Assembly (NCBI GenBank): GCA_014529385.2
Contig: CM043945.1
Coordinates: 153,389,741-153,453,740 of the forward strand
Length of the DNA stretch: 64,000 nt
Reading direction: 5' to 3'
From: Adiantum capillus-veneris
Taxonomy: Eukaryota > Streptophyta > Polypodiopsida > Polypodiales > Pteridaceae
This document shows positions 54,004 to 64,000 of the stretch, one piece after another (positions within the stretch are counted from its first letter, which is position 1; every line of letters begins with the position of its first letter). Position numbers and translations under genes: made by a program. The notes below the pieces were generated by a model. That model saw nothing but the letters and a program-made list of their open reading frames with translations. It searched no databases and had not been told where the DNA came from.

Positions 54004-54327
54004 CATTCAAAACATAAAAGAATGGGAGAAGATATATTTTGATGCTATGTTGCAAAGGGAAAAAGAGAACCTTCGTCATTACGCCTCCCTTACTTAAATA
54101 AGGCAAAATGAGGAAATCAAAGACTAAACGTGGAGATGGAGTCTATAACTTGCTAGATGTAGGGACTTAAGAAAGCACAAAAAAAAAAATGATGGGGAAG
54201 TAGTAGTAGTTTAAGGGCACACAACTAGTCATCTATATTTTAGCATCCAAGTAGAAAGATTTTAGATACCCTAGCACGATGACCACATGTAGAATCCAAA
54301 GGGCTCCCAGCTCCCCAAACACAACCA

Positions 54328-54340
54328 GGCTTTGATACCA
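54328..54340 (-). other. Primer-binding site (tRNA-iMet type) of a minus-strand LTR element
   Basis: The minus strand reads TGGTATCAAAGCC, one base off the standard TGGTATCAGAGCC. It directly follows an LTR end (...CACTCAACA on that strand). The internal region of the element should lie to the left, but no gag was recognised at 54.0-54.3 kb. Confidence 0.6.
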
Positions 54341-54563
54341 TGTTGAGTGAGAGAGAGAGAGAGAGAGAAGAGAGAGAAAGCTTGATCCCTTGCAAGTGTA
54401 CACACACACACACACACACACATGGAGGCAAAAGACTATTCTTTCTATTCTTCAGTAACTCAAGATAAGATCAAGGTATACAATACATAAGGGAAAAATA
54501 ACAACAAAAAAGAGAACTAGTAGAATGGTCTAGTCAAACCATTAGTGAATGAGGTGAATGAAA
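54341..54563 (-). repeat. LTR end, minus strand, with (GA)n and (CA)n
   Basis: It is immediately adjacent to the primer-binding site and contains (GA)n (54349-54380) and (CA)n (54400-54421). In reverse complement it matches 19267-19457 in order and spacing, so both belong to one LTR family. The LTR may extend beyond 54563. Confidence 0.65.
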
Positions 54564-57204
54564 AAACGTGACATCACTCCAATAGGTAGACCAACTCAAT
54601 GTAGTACAATTGTAGTATCACTTGCAAAGATATGCATATCCACCAAGTCACACTAGTGATGATGACTAAGTGGTAGTCATCCAAGAGTCGTACATGTTGA
54701 ACTTTACATCTCAACGATTGGATCACTAAACATGGGGAAAAGTCAGTTTTAAAATCGTATAAAAAGGAGATTTTTTTGGAGTTTCTAGGTGATTTTTCAA
54801 AACCCGGGTGCAATGCTCAGGAGTCGCAATGTGGCAAGTGGTCACGTTGGCACTACGCACGGCGATGTTTCTCTGTCTTGGTGGTGGTATGGTGGGCAGC
54901 AGTGTTTGCCACTGGTGTTATGAACGTTGGGGTAATAGTGGTTGTTCTTGGTGGTGTGGGATTGGGATAATTTACACATTGGGGGTCATAAAGCGCTCCC
55001 TTTTGGTGTACAAGAGAAAAGACCCCCAAACACTAGCGACAACACTAGTGCTTGGGGTAGGGGTGTAGTCCCACGAGAGAGAAAGAGGATGGTTGGCAAG
55101 TGGCATCACTAGGACTCCAAAGGAGAGTGCTCCATGCAATATTACTAAAATGAACTTGAACATGTGTTTGGTGAGAGATCTCTTAGCAAAGATGTATAAA
55201 TATCCCCTTTGAAGGACCCGTGTAGGGGACTTTTTGCCTCAGAAGGAAGGGAGAGAGATCGTCTCAAAGAATATTTAAAAGTTTTTCCAGTACATATGTG
55301 GGGTTGTTTTTAGAATAATCACTTCAGTCATGAACTTGTAGGTTGGTTTGTATTCTAGGGCAGATATTGGGATTCCCTAGCCTCTATCCTCTTTTTTTTG
55401 TTTGAGTTTTTTCCTTCAAGAAAGCACCGACCTCATGCACTGAGAATGGCTGGGGTTCTAACTCACACATGGTACAAGGCTACATCAATCATTTGGACCA
55501 ACCTATCATTAGTTATTACTCATATTGTATCATAATTAAAGGTGTGAATAAAAGATGATAACATCAAAAGAAATCGTGGTGGCCTCTAACACCACTTCCA
55601 TGCCCTAAATCTTTAGTAATGCTCTTTCCTTTTACTTAAATACACATTTTCCAATGTGTTGATGGGGTATAGAACTTTTCTCCTGAATAGGTTGAAGTAG
55701 TTTGTCAATCTCACGGTATACCCATTGATAGCAGACTACGTGGTATGTGGTAGTAGTTGGACCTTTTTCACCATGGCTAAACTCTATGATAAATGTTTTT
55801 TGAGAAGGAGGATTTACTCTCAAAGATGACATTGATTCAAGCCAATGCTAGGTTGGTGATTCAAGCTTTGTAATAGAGTTGGAAGAGGTGAGGGAGAAGG
55901 TGATCCAAGCATAGTAGGGTAGATGGCACAGGTGATCTAGGCGAGAGTTCTCAAAGGCACCGTGCAAGATGTGAAAAATGAAAGACAAGTTTGCAAATTC
56001 CCTCATAGTTATTCTAATGATGGCCATGAACACACCACTCTTCTAGAGCCTTGAGGTTATGTAAATCGTACATGATGTGTCACACATGCATTGGTCTATC
56101 TTGTTAATAAATATTGGAAAGATTCCCAAAAAGAGCTGGTCTTTAATATGTTGCTAATTACCATTATAACAATCAGTCACCTTTGAATCTTCCCCCATGT
56201 GGTTCTCAAAAGAAACTATCTCTAGATTCTCAATTTCTCAGGTTTGTTCTGACACTTAGCTATTTTTACCACTTTTGGTCTGATACTCAATAGATCTAAT
56301 GGCTCATCCTATAATTCAAAATCTAGCGTGTTGTGTTGCTCTATGTTGGAGGTTCCTCTCATCTAGAGTAATACAATTTGATCATGGCTCCATTATAGAC
56401 CGAGGAAATAGTAATCCCAATAGATCTTCTTGGGGAGTGCACCTTTAAGAAACTCTTCATATAACGTGCATTCAAAGGGTATTTTAAAAAACGTTTACTT
56501 CCATGCTTAGAGTAATAAAATGACCCCTTTTTCTTCAAAAACTTACAGGTTTTTCTATAAAAAACCCCTTCTGTTAATATAATTTTGTTAAAATTTTAAA
56601 ATTTTAACATTTGGAAAACCCATTCATTTGAAGGCTCGTACCTTACCTGTCTAGCAGGTGAACCCCCCGAGTAGATCTTTAAGTTTAACCATGCCATTTG
56701 AGAGAACTCAATCTATTGCATATTGTCTTGACCATGTTGTTTTTAGTTTAGGTTTTTTTAGGGCATAGCTTTAATTGGTATTATAGGACCAATTCCCCTT
56801 TCTTGAATTCCCTACCTATCATGCCAAATTTTCCTTCTTTGTTAGAGAACATCATGTTCCATCATTTCTCTCTATCTTAATTTGTTCATCTTTAGTAGTT
56901 CATCTATAGATGGTGGGCATAGGCCCTTGTCAGATGCCACTACACTCATTAGAAACTGACATCTATTACTAGATAGATTTGCCACAATAAATGCACATTG
57001 TATGGTGAGCTATAGCCCAATCTGCATACATATAAATAAGACCATTTACTTCATTTTGTGGGCTAGTCATTTTGGAGTAAAGTTGCCCTTTTCTACTTAC
57101 TGAGCATTTGATTTGAGCATCAATTATATCTTTTGTAGCTCTATTTGGTGCTAAGAATACACTTACTAGTCTTTGAATATGTATCAGTTCCATTCTCTCG
57201 TCTT
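54564..57204. other. Unresolved sequence
   Basis: No domain, RNA gene or long repeat recognised. Short frames at 54776-55068 (Gly/Val/Trp-rich) and on the minus strand at 55632-56033 and 56969-57193 have no support as genes. Confidence 0.3.
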
Positions 57205-57560
57205 CAGGGATTTAATATTTGCGTGATCACATAAAATTTCTTGTGATCACAATGTTTATTATCATATTCACATAGTCACAATTAATGTGGTCACAAAAAA
57301 GTCGATAAGTGGTGACGTGGCAACCCACCGAAACCTCGTTGGGGTATGTCTTTTTCTCGACGGTCCTATCGGGAAACTATAAGAACGCTAAACCGAGCCC
57401 ACCAAGAAATGAAAAAACCTCAGTGGCGTACTAAATTGGACAATTTCCATAGGTTAAAGGGAAGCCATATGAATATTTAATGTGATCACATATTTGAAAT
57501 GTCATCACTCAACGTTATTAATGTGATCATGTATTTGTGATCACGTTAATGAGATCCCTG
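57205..57560. mobile_element. hAT-type MITE, copy 2 (356 bp)
   Basis: The termini are CAGGGATTTAAT at the left and, in reverse, CAGGGATCTCATTAACG at the right. The perfect 8-bp duplication CTCGTCTT flanks it (57197-57204 and 57561-57568). Subterminal palindromes GTGATCAC (at least four exact, plus variants such as TGGTCAC and GTGATCAT) lie near both ends, likely transposase-binding repeats. It aligns with 28589-28944 along the whole length with numerous substitutions. It encodes no protein, so would need a transposase supplied by an autonomous hAT element. Confidence 0.95.
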
Positions 57561-58852
57561 CTCGTCTTCATGTTTCCATTTTAGTCTTTGTCTTCTTTGT
57601 CTACTATCTGAAGTCTAAACGTGAAGAAATCTCTAATATGATATTGTATTCATGTTTTCATTTTTGTATTTGTTTGGTTTGTCTACTATCTAAAGCTTGA
57701 ACCTAAAGTCTGAATATCCAATCTGATCTAACTAAAATCAAGTCTGAATATCTAATTTGATCTAACTTACTTTAAGTATCAATAATTAATCTGATTTGAC
57801 TAACTCAAAGTTGCTAATCTAAAATAAGTTTTAGAAGTGTCCAACTCATTCAATTTTGCAATCACGATTGTGAGCTAAAGCTCTTGAAAAAGAACCTATC
57901 TCCTAGTTGGAGTTTGGGGTTAACTGGAAATTCAACAATGCTGCAAAGATGAGTCTGACATGGAAGGAGATGAACCACAAGGTTCATGAAGGAGAAAGAT
58001 CATGTGAGAACAATGACTAAGGAGTTAGAGTGAGGCTCTGGTATTGAGCCTAACCTTGAAAATGATATGGATATACACCTTGACGAGAGGAAGCTGAGGA
58101 ACTTGGGGGTTCCTAACATTCATCTCAGTCTAGGAGCTGGTGTTCAGAGTGAGCAGAGAGGCACTTCCATCACATGAATCTCAAATAAAATATAAGGGCA
58201 AAGGTAAATATCAAATTGATTATAGTGACGAGTAGAGAGAGTCACAAATGAGCACATAAGGAATGAAAAAGAAGAATGATATGGACATAGTACTGAATCC
58301 AATGATCATTATAATGATAAGTGGGATGTATACATGTACCATTACAACAAGAACTACCTAGACATCACAAATCGGCCTCAAAGGACAAATCTAGAAATGG
58401 GCACCATGACTCACATCATCACGAACTAGACACAATGTGCATTTAAATGATTTGAAGATCCCTTTTCCAATCTTCAATGGAGGAAAAAAAGTGACCTTCA
58501 TATCTAGGCCTTTGAGTTGTATGCTGAGCTAAAGAACGTTGAGTAGGGAGACTACTTTCCATAGGCAATATACCAATAATAGAGATGATGTGAGGACATC
58601 CTATGTGAGTTGGGGATAAAATCAAGTAGGGAAAGCTTTTGGTTAGGAGCTATGTAGAGAACATCAAGGAACTCACTAGACGATTGAATGAGCATTCCTC
58701 AAATAAAAGAATGCATGCCTAGTTTCTTAGTCATTTCCCCACCCCCTCGTTATCATTTTCTCTTGCTTTGCTCAGTGTTCTGATGTTGGTCTTGTTGTAT
58801 GTAAACCTAAACCGAGGGCGTGTTGTGCAAAGGGGTAGAGAGAAATTTGAGT
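57561..58852. other. Unresolved sequence before satellite B
   Basis: AT-rich. At 57660-57790 short phrases (AATCTGATCTAACT and AATTTGATCTAACT) repeat every ~40 bases with degeneracy. A weak plus-strand phrase like IPFPIFNG near 58456 could be a Gypsy gag trace but is too little to call. Confidence 0.3.
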
Positions 58853-61800
58853 GTCTGTGGTTGCCTTGTGGCTCTCTATTCTTGCATGAATCTTAATATT
58901 GAACAAGTGATGGACGTTCAATCATTTCTCCATGCTTACCTTAAATTGTGGACCTTGTGTCATTCTATGCTTCAATGCAGATTATCTTGAATAAGTGGTG
59001 GACATTTTGGCTATGTATTCTTCAATGGAGTGGCTCTCAATGCTTCAATGGATCATAGATTTAAGAAGTGGTGGACCTTGCATCAATTTTCCATGCATAT
59101 CTTAGATTGTGGACATTCTTGTGCTATATGCTTTGATGAAGCCTAGATTCGACAAGTGGTGGACCTTACATCAATTTCCCATGGGTAGCTTAGATTGTGG
59201 ACCTTGTATCTCTCTTTACTTTGATGCAACTTAGCTTTGACATGTAGTGAACCTTGTGGTTTTGTATGACTCAATGGGACTTATCTTGGATAGGTGGTGG
59301 ACCTTATATTAGTTTTACATATGCAACTTAGACTATGGACCTTGCATCTCTCTATGCTACAATGGGAATTAGGTTGGACAAGTGGTGGACCTTGCAACAA
59401 TTTTAAACGCATAGCTCAAATTGTGGACTTTGTGGCCCTCTATGCTTCAATGGAGATTAGGTTGGACAAGTGGTGGACCTTGTGGTTCTCTATGCTTCAA
59501 TGAGTATTAGCTTGGACAAGTGGTTAACCTTACATCAATTTGCTATACTCAACTTAGATTGTGGAGCTTGTGGACCTCTATGCTTCAATAGAGCTTACCT
59601 TGGATAAGTGGTAGACCATGTGTCTCTTTCTTCTTCATTGAAGTTTCTCTTGGACAAGTGCTAGACCTTGTGGTTCTCTATTCTTGCATGAAGCTTAAGC
59701 TTGAACAAGTGATGGAACTTCCATCATTTCTCCATGCCTAGCTTAATTTGTGGACTTTGTGTCCCTCTATGCTTCAATGGAGATTATCTTGATAAAGTGG
59801 TGGACACTTTGGCTCTCTATTATGCTTCAATGGAGATTAGCTTAGAGAAGTGGCGGACCTTGCATCAATTTTCCATGTATAGATTAGATTGTGGACATTA
59901 TCACTCTCTATTATTTGATTCTTAGCTTGGAAAAGTGGTGGACCTTACATTGAATTTCCATGGGTATCTTAGATTGTAGACCTTGTGGCCCTCTTTGCTT
60001 TGATGAGACTTAGGTTGGACAAGTCGTGGACCTTATTGTTCTTATTTTTCAATGGGCCTTACTTTGGATAGATGGTGGACCTTACATTAATTTTCGATAT
60101 GCAACTTAAGCTATGGACATTGCATCTCTCTAAGGTACAATAGAGATTAGTTTGGACAAATGGTGGACCTTGTGGCTGTATATTCTTGAATGAAGCTTAA
60201 GTTTGAATAAGTGGTGGACCTTGCATTGTTTGTCCATGCTTAGTTTATAATGTGGACTTTGTGGTCCCCTATGCTTCAATTGAATTTAGCTTGGACAAAT
60301 GGTGGGCCTTTTGGCTCTCTATTATTCAATGAAGTAGGTCTCTATGCTTAAATGAAGGAAGTTTAGCTTGGACAAGTGGTGGACCTTGCAGCAATTCTAA
60401 ATGCATAGCTTGAATTGTGGACTTTGTGGACCTTTATGCTTTTATGGCGATTAGCTTGGATAAGTGGTGAACCTTGTGGTTCTCTATGTTTCAATGAGTC
60501 TTAGCTTGGAAAAGTGGTGAACCATGCATCAGTTCTCCGTGCATAGATTATATTATGGACCTTGTAGATATTTATGCTACAATAGAGATTACGTTGGATG
60601 AGTGGTGGACCTTGTGGATCTCTATGCTTGCATGAAGCTTAAGATTGAACAATTGATGGAAGTACAATCATTTCTCCATGCTTACCTTAAATTGTGGACC
60701 TTGTGTCCCTCTATGCTTCAATGGAGATAATCTTGAACAAGTCGTGCACATTCTGGCTATGTATTCTTCAATGGAGTTGCTCTCAATGCTTCAATGGAGC
60801 TTAGCTTGGAGAAGTGGTGGACCTTGCATCAATTTTTCATGTATAGCTTAGATTGTGGACATTCTGGTGCTATATTCTTTGATGAATCTTATCTTGAACA
60901 AGTGGTGGACGTTACATCAATTTCCCATGGGTAGCTTAGATTGTGGACCTTGTGGCTCTCTTTGCTTTGATGAAACTTAGCTTTTACATGTAGTGAACCT
61001 TCTTGTTTTGTATGCCTCAATGGGACTTATCATGGATAGGTAGTGGACCTTATATTTAATTTTACATATGCAACTTAGACTATGGACCTTGCATCTCTCT
61101 ATGCTACTATGGAATCTAGGTTGGACAAGTGGTGGACCTTGTGGCTCTTTACGTTTGAATAAAGTTTAAGGTTGAACAAGTGGTGGACCTTTCATCATTC
61201 CTCCATGATTAGTTTATAGTGTAGTTCTCTATGCTTCAATTGAGCTTGGAAAAATGGTGGACCTTATGGATCTCTATTCCTCAATGAAGTAGGTCTTTAT
61301 GCTTGTATGGAGAAAGCTAATCTTGGACAAGTAGTGGACCTTGCAGAAATTCTAAATGCATAGCTTGTATTGTGGACTTTGTGACCCTCTATGCTTCAAT
61401 GGAGATTAGGTTGGACAAGTGGTGGACCTTGTGGTTGTCTATACTTCAATGGGTCTTAGCTTGGACAAGTGGTGGACCTTACATCAATTTTCTATACTCA
61501 ACTTAAATTGTGGAACTTGTGGACCTCTATGCTTTAATAGAGCTTAGCTTGGATAATTGGTAGACCATGTGTCTCTTTCTTCTTCATTGAATTTTTTCGT
61601 GGACATGTGCTAGACCTTGTAGCTCTCTATCCCTCAATGGATCTTAGTTTGGAGAAGTGGTGGACCTGGACCTAGTGGAGCTTGCAGCAATTCTCTAGGC
61701 TTCAATGAGTCTTAGCTTGGACAAGTGGTGGATGTTGCATCAGTTCTCCTTGCATAGATTAGATTAATAATATTTATGCTACAATGGAGATTAGGTTAAG

Positions 61801-64000
61801 GTTCTCTATTCTTGCATGGTGGACTAGTGGACCTTGCGAAAATTCTCTAGGCTTGAATAAGTCTTAGCTTGGACGAGTGCTAGATGTTGCATCCATTCTC
61901 CATGCATAGATTAGATTATAAATATTTATGCGACAATGGAGATTAGGTTGGGTCTCTCTATTTTTGCACAAAGCTTAAGCTTGAAAGAATGATGGAACTT
62001 CCATCATTTCTCCATGCTTAGCTTAAATTGTGGACTTTGTGTCCCTCTATGATTCAATAGAGCTTATCTTGAGCAAGTGGTGGAAATTTTGGCTCTCTAC
62101 TATGCTTCAAGGGAGCTTAGCTTAGAGAAGTGGTGGACCTTGCATCAATTTTCCATGCATAGTTTAGATTGTGGACATTGTCACTCTCTATTCTTTGATA
62201 AGTCTTAGCTTGGAAACGTGGTGGACCTTAAATTTATTTACAATGGGTAGCTTAAATTTTAGACCTTGTGTCACTCTTTGCTTTGATGAGACTTAGCTTG
62301 GACAAGTGGTGGACCTTACGGTTATTTATGATTCAATGGGCCTTGTTTTGGATAGGTGTTGGACCTTATATTAATTTCCCATATTTTAACTGAAAGGTAC
62401 AATGGAAATAAGGATGAACAAGTGGTGGACCTTGTGGATTTATGCTTGAATGAAGCTTAAGTTTGAATAAGTGGTGGACCTTGCATCGTTTCTCCATGGT
62501 TAGATTATAATGAGGACTTTATGGCCCTCTATACTTAAATTGAGTTTAGCTTGGACAAATAGTGGACCTTCTAGCTCTCTATTATTCAATGAAGTAGGTC
62601 TCTATTCTTAAATGGAGGAAGCTTAGCTTGGACAAGTGGTGGACCTTGCAGCAATTCTAAATGCATAGCATGAATTGTGGACTTTGTGGACCTCTATGCT
62701 TTTATGGAGACTAGCTTGGACAAGTGGTGGACCTTGCATCAGTTCTTCGTGCATAGATTAGATTATGGACCTTGTAGATATTTATGTTACAATGGAGATT
62801 AGGTTGGACAAGTGGAGTACCTTTTACCATTTCTCCATGATGAGTTTATAACGTGGTTCTCTATGCTTCAATTGAGCTTGGACAAATGGTGGACCTTCTG
62901 TATCTCTATTGTTCATTGAAGTAGGTCTCTATGCTTAAATGGAGTAAGCTTAGCTTGGAAAGTGGTGGGCCTTGGAGCAACTCTAAGTGTATATCTTGAA
63001 CTGTGGACTTCTTGGCCCTCTATGATTTAATGGAGATTAGCTTGGAAAAGTGGTGGACCTTGTGGTTCTCTATGATTCAATGAGTCTTAGCCTGGACAAG
63101 TGGTGGACCTTCCATCTATTCTCCGTGCATAGATTGGATTATGGACCTTGTAGATATTTATGCTACAATGGACATTAGGTTGGACAAGTGGTGGACCTTG
63201 TGGCTCTCTATGCCTGCATGAGTCTTAAGATTGAACAAGTGATGGACATTCAATCATTTCTCCATGTTTACCTTAAATTTTGGACCTTATGTCCCTCTAT
63301 ACTTCAATGGAGATTATCTTGAATAAGTGGTCCAAATTTTGGTGATCTATTCTTCAATGGAGTGGATCTCAATGCTTCAATGGAGATTATCTTGGAGAAG
63401 TGGTGGACCTTGCATTATTTTTCCATGCATAGCTTAGATTGTGAACATTCTGGCGCTATATTCTTTGATGAAGCTTATCTTGGAGAAGTGGTGGACCTTA
63501 CATCAATTTCCCATGGGTAGCTTAGATTGTGGACCTTGTGGTTGTCTCTGCTTTGATGAAACTTAGCTTTTACATGTAGTGAACCTTGTGGTTTTGTATG
63601 CCTCAATGGGACTTATCATGGATAGGTAGTGGACCATGTATTTTATTTTTCATATGCAACTTAGACTTTGGACCTTGCATCTCTCTATGCTATGATGAAA
63701 ACTAGATTGGACAAGTGGTGGACCTTGTGGCTCTTTACGTTTGAATGAAGCTTAAGGTAGAACAAGTGGTGGACCTTTCACCATTTCTCCATGCTTAGGT
63801 TATAATTTCCTTCTCTATGATTCAATAGATCTTGGACAAATGGTGGACCTTATGGCTCTCTCTTCTTCAATGAAGTACGTCTCTATGCTTAAAATGGAGA
63901 AAGCTTAGCTTGGGCAAGTAGTGGACCTTGCAGCAATTCTAAATGCATAGCGTGAATTGTGGACTTTGTGACCCTCACTGGTTCAATGGAGATTAGGTTG
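58853..64000. repeat. Satellite array B: ~45-bp modules in ~90-bp pairs, with long-range order; truncated by window end
   Basis: The core TTGGACAAGTGGTGGACCTT recurs roughly every 90 bases, alternating with a related module containing ATTGTGGAC(C/T)TTGTGG and TCTCTATGCTTCAATGGAG. A distinctive variant (GAACAA(G/T)TGATGGA followed by CAATCATTTCTCC) recurs at 58901, 60647 and 63233, carrying the same downstream neighbours, so blocks of about 1.75 and 2.6 kb are repeated as higher-order units. All copies point the same way. The frames inside are artefacts. The core resembles the GGCCAAGTGGTGGATCT core of array A. Confidence 0.93.

Noticed and set aside
55632-57193. Minus-strand frames of 61-74 codons as a gene
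   Set aside because: Different frames with stops between them, no domain and no splice-site logic that I could support.
59294-59925. Open frames in satellite B
   Set aside because: Periodic W-T-L-x-L products of the repeat.

Overview
This window looks like intergenic DNA from a large, repeat-rich land-plant nuclear genome. It is AT-rich by eye. Every stretch of recognisable coding sequence belongs to a retrotransposon (Ty1/Copia, Ty3/Gypsy or LINE), and almost all of it is broken by stops, frameshifts and insertions. Plant-type signals recur: tRNA-iMet primer-binding sites, short LTRs with TATA boxes, hAT-type MITEs and long satellite arrays. I recognise no host gene, rRNA or tRNA gene. I cannot name the species from sequence alone; a seed plant or a seed-free plant with a big genome would both fit.

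Layout. 1-3 kb: 3' end of an LTR element (polypurine tract and LTR from 895), then a ~155-bp tandem repeat (1710-2140) and a 30-bp minisatellite (2529-2775). 3.9-8 kb: a decayed minus-strand Gypsy element, with integrase at 3975-4760, gag zinc knuckles at 7453-7898 and an ~18-bp minisatellite beside the gag. 9.04-12.17 kb: satellite array A, a 222/205-bp higher-order repeat of four blocks. 14.3-18.9 kb: minus-strand gag-like and Gypsy pol remains, with a 466-bp terminal-inverted-repeat element inside the reverse transcriptase. 19.9-22.1 kb: a minus-strand Copia element lacking its reverse transcriptase.

The centre, 23.0-45.0 kb, is a stack of insertions. Copia-A (+) is split at 24250/43481 by Gypsy-B (+). 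Gypsy-B has LTRs starting at 24251 and 42350, and its left LTR is cut at about 25006 by Copia-C (-). The gag of Copia-C is split at 29399/34369 by Copia-D (+, 29400-34368), the best-preserved element here. A 356-bp hAT-type MITE (28589-28944) also sits inside the Copia-C zinc knuckle. A second, independent copy of that MITE lies at 57205-57560. Both copies carry 8-bp target-site duplications.

47-55 kb: a fold-back repeat region, microsatellites, a G-rich tract, a 26-bp-arm palindrome, and a LINE ORF2 fragment (50.4-53.0 kb) carrying a 735-bp solo LTR with a perfect 5-bp target duplication. 54.3 kb: a primer-binding site and LTR end on the minus strand, related to an LTR piece at 19.3 kb in the opposite orientation. 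58.85-64.0 kb: satellite array B, which runs off the window. It shares the core CAAGTGGTGGA(T/C)CT with array A although the unit architecture differs.

Nothing here looks like a functioning gene system. The interest is structural: insertion order readable from interrupted reading frames, a small non-autonomous hAT family, two related satellite families, and an unusual number of 100-140 bp local tandem duplications inside dead elements. All alignments were made by eye.
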